In this document: one piece after another, positions 1-5,021 of the stretch
Layout: each line of letters begins with the position of its first letter
Numbering within the stretch: the stretch's first letter is position 1
NCBI GenBank assembly: GCA_965370495.1
Contig: CBDUUV010000135.1
Coordinates: forward strand, 1 to 5,021
Source of the DNA: Krumholzibacterium sp965370495
Lineage (GTDB): Bacteria; Krumholzibacteriota; Krumholzibacteriia; Krumholzibacteriales; Krumholzibacteriaceae
Direction: 5' to 3'
DNA length: 5,021 nt
The notes under the pieces: model-generated
What the model was told of the DNA's origin: nothing
Seen by the model: only the letters and a program-made list of their open reading frames with translations
Database searches by the model: none
Translations under genes and position numbers: made by a program

Positions 1-701
1 CATACCCTTCAAAAGAAATTTCTTCAGTGAATGAACAGTACCGGTTCCTGTATCAGATCGCGAAAGCGTACATGGATATTCTTACGGCAGGCCTGTGTGT
101 TGCAGGGTGTTATGTGCCTGGTTATGAAAAAAGGTGGGAGTTTCTGAATAAATCGGGAATCAGGGAATTGCCTGAAGGGCTGATCACCGGAAAAATCGTA
201 AAGAAAGCGAAGCGATGGCTGGATTTCAAACTCGATCCTTCTCTTGAGAGGATTGGTATACCGGAAAAAGACTATGACGAGATATGGTTCGAAGCAGCGG
301 GTGACGTAATGAAGTGCTGGAAAAGGTATGAAGCATATCTACAGGCAGGGGATTACAGGTCATCTGATCTTTCGGAAGCATCCAGCCTGTTGAAAGCAAG
401 AAGAACGAAAAGGTGGAAGAGGGATAATCTGAGGGCCTGGAAGGGATACCTGTCGCAATGCCCGCCGGGAAGAAGATTATCGATTATTCTTCCAAGAATC
501 ATATCGATGCCGTTCAAACCCCCTGTCGAAATTGTTAGAGCAGAAGGGGTCAGGTTGCTCGATCATGCTGTAGCCGCAGGTCCCGGCGGTGACGCGCAGG
601 TTCTTCCATGTGGGTTTTCATACGGGAAAGTTGCATGGAAGGAAGCTGCATTGGAATTGAACAGGCAGTGGCAGATGCTTGTCTCTGGAAGAAGGGGATG
701 A
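1..701 (+). CDS. Partial protein (C-terminal part), possibly the tail of a nucleotidyltransferase-like protein
   Basis: The reading frame is open from the left edge (first full codon at 3) to the TGA at 699-701, so this is the C-terminal part of a longer gene. A GTG at 27 could start a 224-residue protein, but no convincing ribosome binding site precedes it and the frame stays open upstream, so I prefer a truncated gene. No catalytic motif is visible. Numbering from that GTG, residues about 8-36 form a helix (QIAKAYMDILTAG) followed by GCYVPGYEKRWEFL. This resembles the helical region after the catalytic domain of minimal-type nucleotidyltransferases, which often reads as a helix, then 'Y-x-P-x-Y-x-x-R'. 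The middle is very basic (RRTKRWKRDNLRAWKGYL) and no membrane segment is seen. If the family guess is right, the GS...D-x-D active site lies upstream of the window. It sits 6 nt before the phosphoesterase gene and in the same frame. The CDS is well supported; the function is a weak guess. Confidence 0.6.
   Translation, partial: YPSKEISSVNEQYRFLYQIAKAYMDILTAGLCVAGCYVPGYEKRWEFLNKSGIRELPEGLITGKIVKKAKRWLDFKLDPSLERIGIPEKDYDEIWFEAAGDVMKCWKRYEAYLQAGDYRSSDLSEASSLLKARRTKRWKRDNLRAWKGYLSQCPPGRRLSIILPRIISMPFKPPVEIVRAEGVRLLDHAVAAGPGGDAQVLPCGFSYGKVAWKEAALELNRQWQMLVSGRRG
692..697 (+). promoter_or_regulatory. Ribosome binding site for the TTG-started phosphoesterase gene
   Basis: AAGGGG lies 10 nt before the TTG at 708. 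The in-frame stop TGA at 699-701 leaves only CAG GTT TTG as upstream codons, so TTG 708 is the only sensible start. The protein then begins directly with the first beta strand of the fold, which supports this choice. Confidence 0.6.
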
Positions 702-707
702 CAGGTT

Positions 708-1838
708 TTGCGTTCGACGGTTGCAATCATTATAGATGCGCTGGGATATGACTTGACTTCCCGCCACGGATTCGATCCTGCCGGTCTTCGAAAAAGGGGT
801 AGGGTGAAAACTGTCATGGGGTTCAGCCAGGCCGCGCTTACATCTATCATGACAGGACTTATGCCCGATGAACACGGACTCTGGATGATGTATTCCTTCG
901 CCGAAAAAAGATCTCCATTTAGATGGCTGAAGCATATGCCAGGCCTTGTATCTACGGAAAGAAGATGGGTAAGAACACTGCTCGATTGTAAGATCAGAAA
1001 ATTAATGGGTGTCAGCGCTTATTACAATCTGTATTCTGTTCCCGGGAATGTAATGTGCCATCTGGACCTTCCTGCAAGAAAACAGCTTTTCTCGCCTGAA
1101 AGTGTTCCCGGCCACGAGACGATACTGGACCGCGTAATCTCAGACGGACAGCCTGTCTTTATACGCTTTTATGATACGGATGAAGAGATTGCGTTCGATG
1201 ACCTCGAACGGGCTCTCACTGAAAGCCGGGGGAGGTATTACCTGCTGTATACCGCGGGGCTGGATTCTGTGCTGCATATTCATGGTACTGGTGGGACGGA
1301 AATAACAGAGAAGCTTCGGTGGTATGATGAGAGAATAAAAAGGATACTGGCTCTCGGAAAAGATATCAGGATGATTGTTCTTGGAGACCACGGAATGTGT
1401 GATGTGAAAGGTTCTATCGATATGATCAGGGAAATCGAATCGCTGGGGATTATGATCCCCGGGGATTACATTCCTTTTTATGATTCTACAATGGCGCGTT
1501 TCAAGATCAATTCGGCAAAAGGAAAAACCGCCCTGGAAGGATTGCTCGGAGGGTTGTCGGGGGGAAGAGTGCCTGGACGGGATGAATTGAAAAAACTGGG
1601 CATATGGTTTGAAGACGGACGGTTCGGGGACCTGATTTTTATCGCGGACCCGGGTGTTATCATATTCCCCGGTTATATGGGCAGCAAACCTGTTGCCGGG
1701 ATGCACGGATATCATCCTGACGTACCATGTATGGACAGCGCACTCTTTACTGATTTTGACACTCCGCTTGATGGGCTGCGGTTGACCGATATGGCTGATC
1801 TGCTATTGCCCGGATTTACCGGGAGGCGCGAGCCATGA
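708..1838 (+). CDS. Alkaline phosphatase superfamily protein (type I phosphodiesterase/nucleotide pyrophosphatase-like)
   Basis: This is a predicted metal-dependent phosphoesterase of 376 residues, hydrolysing or transferring a phosphate ester or phosphodiester. The superfamily's metal-site pattern is complete: D10 in VAIIIDALGYD; the nucleophile region GFSQAALTSIMTGLMPDEHG (38-57), where S40 aligns with the usual Thr/Ser nucleophile; D186 and H190 in GLDSVLH; D227 and H228 in VLGDHGM; and H333 in GMHGYHPD. This arrangement of two metal sites, with one His near the C-terminus, is the NPP/phosphopentomutase-like pattern. There is no signal peptide or membrane segment, so the enzyme should be cytoplasmic, unlike many secreted relatives. 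The start is TTG. The gene begins 6 nt after its upstream neighbour and overlaps the flippase start by ATGA, implying translational coupling and a role on a lipid- or nucleotide-linked glycan precursor. The substrate cannot be read from the sequence. The superfamily is confident; the biological role is inference. Confidence 0.87.
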   Translation: MRSTVAIIIDALGYDLTSRHGFDPAGLRKRGRVKTVMGFSQAALTSIMTGLMPDEHGLWMMYSFAEKRSPFRWLKHMPGLVSTERRWVRTLLDCKIRKLMGVSAYYNLYSVPGNVMCHLDLPARKQLFSPESVPGHETILDRVISDGQPVFIRFYDTDEEIAFDDLERALTESRGRYYLLYTAGLDSVLHIHGTGGTEITEKLRWYDERIKRILALGKDIRMIVLGDHGMCDVKGSIDMIREIESLGIMIPGDYIPFYDSTMARFKINSAKGKTALEGLLGGLSGGRVPGRDELKKLGIWFEDGRFGDLIFIADPGVIIFPGYMGSKPVAGMHGYHPDVPCMDSALFTDFDTPLDGLRLTDMADLLLPGFTGRREP

Positions 1839-3340
1839 CATATGAACAGGTTGGCAAAGCCATGTCATGGAACCTCATGGCAAAACTTGCCAGGTTTATC
1901 GCTGGTCCAATCAGTTTCGTGATAGTTGTAAGGATGCTGGGAAGCTATGACTGGGGAGTACTCAGCATTCTGAAGACCCTATCGGGGTTTGCGTTGATAA
2001 TCGTCGTGCTTGGGGGTCCCCAGGCTCTTCTGAAATATCTGCCATCCATCAGGGTCAAGGGGGGGATGCAGGCGTTTTTCCTGAAAATAAGAAAACTGGT
2101 GATCCTTCAGACCGTTGCCTGGATACTGTTGATAACAGCAGTCTTTTTTACCAGGGATATGATCAGTTCCTTTTATCACTTGAGATCCGATCGATTTAAC
2201 CTCTATTTAATGGTCGCAATGGGACTTATCATCTTCAAGATAAGTATGTCAATGATCACAAATATACTCCAGGCCTGGTATAAAACCAAAGAACTCAGCA
2301 TCGTAAATACCATAGCCAACATATGTTACCTGGCATTGATGATGTTGTTGCTTAAGGCGGGTATGGGAGTGGTCGGGTACCTGGTCGCAGGGGCTGTTAT
2401 TGATATAGGCTCAACACTTATTCTTCTTCCCAGGGTTCTCAAACTCGTCAGGGATGACACGAAACCCGGGCAGGATCTGCCAGGTCTCGGCAATATAATG
2501 AAGTATTCGTTGCCTTTCGTTGTAACGGGATTTCTCAACCAGATTGTATGGCGCCATTCAGAGGTGCTTTTTCTCGGGCGCTACATAGGGGCGGAAGCAT
2601 CAGGATTTTTTGGCCTGGCTTATGATATTCCACAAATGGCGCTGGAATTCGTTCCACTCACGATATGGCCGATCGTTATGGCTGGCATGTCGGAGGTGTA
2701 TTCAAAGGATGTTTCGAGGTTGCCAGAAGCAATAGATATCTATTACAGGTTGTTGTTCATGCTGGTGGTTCCTGTTGCGGCGATGGGATTTGCATTTGCA
2801 AGGCCTGTAGTGCCGATGTTGTACGGGAACGAAATGCTTCCGGCATCGCTGCTTACGCAGTTGTTTTTCGTTGTTTTTTCATATGCGTTTCTCTATACTC
2901 CCTTGAGTATGACTCTGTATGTGATAGGAAAAAGCTGGGTTAACATGCTTGTTCTCACATTGATGGCGATACTGAATATAGGCTTGGATATTGCATTGAT
3001 ACCCAGGTACGGAATATGGGGAGCATTTGCCCCGGTTGTGATGATTCTTGGAATCGAGGTGGTTGTGTTTGCCGCTGTCGTCAGGAGATTCAGGCCAGAT
3101 ATCCGTATTCCGGCAGGATTTATCATCAGATGCTATCTGGCTGTGCTTCCGACGGCCTGTCTGGCATTCGTGTCTTACAGGTGGAATTCGCCGGTCGAGA
3201 TTGTTCTTCAGATGATTCTGGGCCTGGCCCTGCTTCTCGCCGGATTTAAATTGATGGGGATGGTAGGAGAGAGAGAGAAGGAATTAATATTAAAACTTCC
3301 TCTTCCTTTCAAGGAGAAACTTGTATCTATACTGCGATAA
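1835..3340 (+). CDS. Wzx-like polysaccharide/oligosaccharide flippase (MOP superfamily)
   Basis: This is an integral inner-membrane protein of 501 residues, the usual size for Wzx/RfbX-type flippases, which move undecaprenyl-linked glycan units across the membrane. About 13-14 hydrophobic segments are visible, near residues 14-34, 43-61, 88-106, 122-145, 156-174, 178-200, 222-240, 270-290, 302-325, 337-358, 365-389, 393-416, 428-447 and 455-474. The N-terminus (SWNLMAKLARFIAGPISFVI, then RMLGSYDWGVLSI) is typical of the polysaccharide biosynthesis protein family. The start of the second half, SLPFVVTGFLNQIVWRHSE followed by LFLGRYIGAEASGFFGLAYDI, matches the family's internal repeat. IPRYGIWGAFAP near 389-400 is typical of the C-terminal domain. 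GGGAGG at 1821-1826 lies 8 nt before the ATG. The start overlaps the preceding stop (ATGA), indicating coupled translation with the phosphoesterase. Gene names such as wzx cannot be assigned without knowing the polymer. The family is highly likely; the substrate is unknown. Confidence 0.93.
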   Translation: MTYEQVGKAMSWNLMAKLARFIAGPISFVIVVRMLGSYDWGVLSILKTLSGFALIIVVLGGPQALLKYLPSIRVKGGMQAFFLKIRKLVILQTVAWILLITAVFFTRDMISSFYHLRSDRFNLYLMVAMGLIIFKISMSMITNILQAWYKTKELSIVNTIANICYLALMMLLLKAGMGVVGYLVAGAVIDIGSTLILLPRVLKLVRDDTKPGQDLPGLGNIMKYSLPFVVTGFLNQIVWRHSEVLFLGRYIGAEASGFFGLAYDIPQMALEFVPLTIWPIVMAGMSEVYSKDVSRLPEAIDIYYRLLFMLVVPVAAMGFAFARPVVPMLYGNEMLPASLLTQLFFVVFSYAFLYTPLSMTLYVIGKSWVNMLVLTLMAILNIGLDIALIPRYGIWGAFAPVVMILGIEVVVFAAVVRRFRPDIRIPAGFIIRCYLAVLPTACLAFVSYRWNSPVEIVLQMILGLALLLAGFKLMGMVGEREKELILKLPLPFKEKLVSILR

Positions 3341-3349
3341 GGACAAGAG

Positions 3350-4033
3350 ATGTATCGTGAAATGAAAATATCGGTTGTGATTCCCTGTTATAATGAACAG
3401 GAGGGCATTGCGTTAGTGATCCCTTCGCTTCCCGCGTTTGTCGACGAAGTTATTATAGTAGACAATAACTCTACGGATCGTACAGCCGAGGTCGCGAAAA
3501 AACTGGGAGCAAGGGTTGTGCTTGAAAAGAAAAAAGGATATGGAGCTGCCTACAAAGCAGGTCTTCCCGCCGTAACCGGAGATATTACGGTTACGATGGA
3601 TGGAGATGGTACATATGCAGTCGAGCAGGTGGGTGAGTGTATAGACTATCTTCTGGATAATGGACTCGATTTCGTATCGGCGTCACGGTTTCCACTGACG
3701 GACAAGGCGTCAATGAATTTCTCGAACAAGGTGGGAAACTGGGTCCTTACGATGGGAACACTTATTCTTTTTGCGCGCGGCATAAGAGATTCCCAGTCAG
3801 GTATGTGGATTTTCAAGAGCAATATCTATCCGAAACTTAATCTGAAAAGCGACGGGATGCCGTTGAGCGAAGAAATCAAGATAGCCGCTATGAGACACCG
3901 TGACATCAGGTTCGACGAGTATAACGTTAATTATCATCCCCGAATAGGCGAAGTAAAATTAAACAAGTGGAAAGATGGGTTCGAGAATCTGCTGTATCTT
4001 GTAGTACTGAGATTCAGAAGGATGAAACGATAG
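3350..4033 (+). CDS. Family 2 glycosyltransferase, polyprenyl-phosphate sugar synthase-like
   Basis: This GT-A-fold glycosyltransferase of 227 residues probably transfers a sugar from a nucleotide donor to polyprenyl phosphate at the cytoplasmic membrane face, as dolichyl-phosphate mannose synthase (DPM1) and ArnC do. Motifs in order: ISVVIPCYNEQEGI (7-20); IIVDNNSTDRTAEVA (35-49), which binds the nucleotide; KKGYGAAYKAGL (61-72); the metal-binding D-x-D as MDGDGTY (83-89); SASRF (110-114); RDSQSGMWIFKS (146-157), with D147 and the Q-S-G signature; and EE at 174-175 in the acceptor/catalytic region. YHPRIGEVKLNKWKDG near the end is also typical. Unlike ArnC or GtrB there is no C-terminal pair of membrane helices, so it is probably a peripheral enzyme. 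The start at 3350 is chosen over the in-frame ATG at 3362 because AAGGA (3339-3343, overlapping the flippase stop) lies 6 nt upstream. It lies 9 nt after the flippase. The family is certain; the sugar and acceptor are inferred. Confidence 0.93.
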   Translation: MYREMKISVVIPCYNEQEGIALVIPSLPAFVDEVIIVDNNSTDRTAEVAKKLGARVVLEKKKGYGAAYKAGLPAVTGDITVTMDGDGTYAVEQVGECIDYLLDNGLDFVSASRFPLTDKASMNFSNKVGNWVLTMGTLILFARGIRDSQSGMWIFKSNIYPKLNLKSDGMPLSEEIKIAAMRHRDIRFDEYNVNYHPRIGEVKLNKWKDGFENLLYLVVLRFRRMKR

Positions 4034-4053
4034 CACGGACAGGGTCAATCCGC

Positions 4054-4059
4054 GGGAGG
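4054..4059 (+). promoter_or_regulatory. Ribosome binding site for the small transporter gene
   Basis: GGGAGG lies 10 nt before the ATG at 4070, or 13 nt before the adjacent ATG at 4073. The spacing favours the first ATG. It sits in the 36-nt gap after the glycosyltransferase, which holds nothing else recognisable. Confidence 0.6.
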
Positions 4060-4069
4060 CTTTTATAAG

Positions 4070-4432
4070 ATGATGAAAAACCTGGTAATGATACTGGCCA
4101 CAGTCATTCTCAACACTGCCGGCCAGTTCATGATGAAAGCCGGCATCAACAAGATCGGCAAGATTGGGCTTGATAATATCGTGGAGGCTTTTCAAAAAGT
4201 TGTGACTTCATGGTATGTTATCGGGGGATTTACTTCGTATGCCCTGAGTGCTGTGCTGTGGATCCTTATCCTGTCCAGAGCCGAACTAAGCTGGGCATTC
4301 CCTATGGTCAGCCTGTCATATGTCATTACCGCTCTTCTGGCTCCATACCTTCTTAACGAGGCTTTCTCCATACAGAGGTTCGCAGGAATTCTTGTGATAT
4401 GCGCGGGAGTATTCCTCGTAAGCAGAACATAG
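4070..4432 (+). CDS. SMR/EamA-type four-helix transporter, ArnE/ArnF-like
   Basis: This is an inner-membrane protein of 120 residues, the half-size typical of small multidrug resistance (SMR) proteins and of ArnE/ArnF, which act as dimers. Four hydrophobic segments are visible: about 4-22 (LVMILATVILNTAGQFMMKAG), 46-66, 73-95 and 99-118. The first helix ends in GQFMMKAG, the SMR/EamA 'G...K.G' pattern. Helix 3 starts RAELSWAFPMVSLSY, followed by LNEAFSIQRFAGILVICAGV, the usual EamA 'E.....rr..G..lI..G' ending. The Glu14 expected in helix 1 of multidrug SMR proteins such as EmrE is absent (helix 1 has N15, T16), which argues against a drug exporter. The gene follows a polyprenyl-phosphate sugar synthase-like GT2 and precedes a multi-pass membrane protein, so flipping of a lipid-phosphate-linked sugar is the best inference, as proposed for ArnE/F. 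The family is confident; the substrate is inferred from context. Confidence 0.87.
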   Translation: MMKNLVMILATVILNTAGQFMMKAGINKIGKIGLDNIVEAFQKVVTSWYVIGGFTSYALSAVLWILILSRAELSWAFPMVSLSYVITALLAPYLLNEAFSIQRFAGILVICAGVFLVSRT

Positions 4433-4442
4433 AACCAGGCCG

Positions 4443-4466
4443 AACGAACAGGGATCGTTTTCCCTG
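4443..4466 (+). other. Two overlapping alternative RNA stems in the leader of the last gene
   Basis: In the 61-nt gap before the last gene, AACGA (4443-4447) can pair with TCGTT (4455-4459), and CAGGGA (4449-4454) can pair with TCCCTG (4461-4466). Each stem uses the other's loop, so the two are mutually exclusive or would form a tight H-type pseudoknot. No T-run follows, so this is not an intrinsic terminator. The pairing is seen directly; any function is speculative. Confidence 0.3.
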
Positions 4467-4478
4467 CAATAACAGATT

Positions 4479-4484
4479 GAGGAG
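4479..4484 (+). promoter_or_regulatory. Ribosome binding site deciding the TTG start of the last gene
   Basis: GAGGAG lies 9 nt before the TTG at 4494. The frame has a TAA at 4470-4472 and no ATG or GTG between it and 4494, so this site together with TTG defines the start. Confidence 0.65.
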
Positions 4485-4493
4485 TCCGCTGAA

Positions 4494-5021
4494 TTGAAGA
4501 ACAAAGCGCTTTTCCTCGCGATCAATATATCCATAATATTATTATCTATACTAACGGCGTTCCGTGTACTACCGGGGCCTGACCTGGCGGGCATTATCCT
4601 GTCATTTTTTTCTCTTTTCGTGATCCCCGGGATATATATCTGCCTGATCCTTTCCGGTAATGTCAGTATCAGTGCTGAAGGTGTCAGCAGGATCTTTTTC
4701 AACGGACTGATCTATGTGACTTTCCTGTCATGCCTGGGATTTATACCCGGATGGGACTATCCACTTATCACTATCGCCGGGGGGGTGATCCTGTCAGGTA
4801 TGGTGGTGTTTTATCATCTGAGGCCAGGAAACACCGCTAGGGCCGGGCAGGAAAATCTCGTCGGGAGTTATAAAAGGGAAGAAGAATATTCCAGTAGAGA
4901 AAAAAACACGATGTTTCTGATCCTGATCATCATGGTGGCCCTCTGTTTTGTTTTTTTCTATAAAAGCGGTGAGCTGGGCATATCGACAGATGCTCCTGAT
5001 CATGTGAGTTTTTTAAGACGG
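4494..5021 (+). CDS. Partial multi-pass membrane protein (N-terminal 176 residues), candidate GT-C-type glycosyltransferase
   Basis: The frame starts at TTG 4494 and is open to the right edge, giving 176 residues of a longer protein. It begins MKNKALFLAINISIILLS. Hydrophobic segments lie at about 5-23, 31-53, 66-84, 89-108 and 140-157, with a charged cytoplasmic-looking stretch at 109-139 (RPGNTARAGQENLVGSYKRE). The second segment has LFVIPGIYICLIL, a 'PG' pattern common at the start of bacterial polytopic proteins of glycan loci. The visible end, STDAPDHVSFLRR (164-176), follows the fifth helix and resembles the Asp-containing first active-site loop of GT-C-fold membrane glycosyltransferases, which often read 'D-x-x-x-H' followed by a short helix. 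Membrane topology is clear. GT-C identity is inferred from this motif, the overall layout and its position after a GT2 and an ArnE/F-like transporter. An O-antigen polymerase or other polytopic protein is the main alternative. Confidence 0.75.
   Translation, partial: MKNKALFLAINISIILLSILTAFRVLPGPDLAGIILSFFSLFVIPGIYICLILSGNVSISAEGVSRIFFNGLIYVTFLSCLGFIPGWDYPLITIAGGVILSGMVVFYHLRPGNTARAGQENLVGSYKREEEYSSREKNTMFLILIIMVALCFVFFYKSGELGISTDAPDHVSFLRR

Noticed and set aside
27..29. GTG at 27 as the true start of the first gene
   Set aside because: The frame is open to the left edge and there is no clear ribosome binding site before 27, so a gene truncated by the window is more likely. It cannot be excluded.
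698..751. ATG at 698 overlapping the TGA of the first gene (ATGA), an apparent coupled start
   Set aside because: That frame stops at 749-751 after 17 codons and does not encode the phosphoesterase. The real start is TTG 708.
563..935. Two overlapping open frames on the - strand (95 and 105 residues)
   Set aside because: They are antisense to the end of the first gene and the N-terminal motifs of the phosphoesterase, with no ribosome binding site or domain. They are shadows.
1140..1715. 191-residue open frame on the - strand
   Set aside because: It lies wholly inside the phosphoesterase gene, which has complete catalytic motifs on the + strand. The translation is low in structure (many Pro, His, Ser, Arg) and has no recognisable domain.
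2665..3249. Two alternative + strand frames (92 and 77 residues) inside the flippase
   Set aside because: They are Cys- and Arg-rich translations out of frame with a continuous, well-conserved flippase reading frame.
4449..4466. Intrinsic terminator between the transporter and the last gene
   Set aside because: The hairpin has only 6 bp and is followed by CAATAACAG rather than a T-run.
4316..4702. 128-residue open frame on the - strand spanning the gap between the last two genes
   Set aside because: It overlaps both the transporter's family motifs and the start of the last membrane protein, each well supported on the + strand. No domain is recognised.
4901..4907. In-phase slippery heptamer A-AAA-AAC in the last gene, a possible -1 frameshift site
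   Set aside because: The -1 frame reaches a TAA about 20 codons on, no strong downstream structure is seen, and the zero frame continues with a good membrane segment and the Asp/His loop. Chance is the simplest explanation.

Overview
The window is a compact, one-directional stretch of six genes, all on the + strand, from what looks like a surface-polysaccharide or glycan assembly locus of a bacterium. The gaps are short: 6 nt, a 4-nt overlap, 9 nt, 36 nt and 61 nt. Shine-Dalgarno-like sequences (AAGGGG, GGGAGG, AAGGA, GAGGAG) precede every start that lies inside the window. No internal promoter or intrinsic terminator was recognised, so the genes are probably transcribed together from a promoter upstream of the window. 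Base composition looks roughly balanced by eye. Arginine is often AGG/AGA and isoleucine often ATA, and two of the starts are TTG. I cannot assign a taxon; an uncultured bacterial lineage is plausible, but that is a guess.

Left part (1-701): the C-terminal part of a helical, basic protein cut by the left edge. It weakly resembles the region that follows the catalytic domain in minimal-type nucleotidyltransferases. Next (708-1838) is an alkaline-phosphatase-superfamily phosphoesterase with no signal peptide, whose stop overlaps the start of a Wzx-like lipid-linked oligosaccharide flippase (1835-3340).

Right part (3350-5021): a soluble family-2 glycosyltransferase of the polyprenyl-phosphate sugar synthase type, a 120-residue four-helix SMR/EamA-type transporter, and the N-terminal 176 residues of a multi-pass membrane protein that runs off the right edge. 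The last gene has a TTG start and ends, at the edge, with an Asp/His loop motif reminiscent of GT-C-type membrane glycosyltransferases.

Read together, the genes suggest two linked activities. The Wzx-like flippase would export a lipid-linked oligosaccharide, with the phosphoesterase trimming or modifying a precursor on the cytoplasmic side. The second would be a three-part route in which GT2 loads a sugar on polyprenyl phosphate, the small transporter flips it, and the membrane protein transfers it outside, like ArnC-ArnE/F-ArnT or GtrB-GtrA-GtrC. The family calls rest on visible motifs. The pathway is inference.
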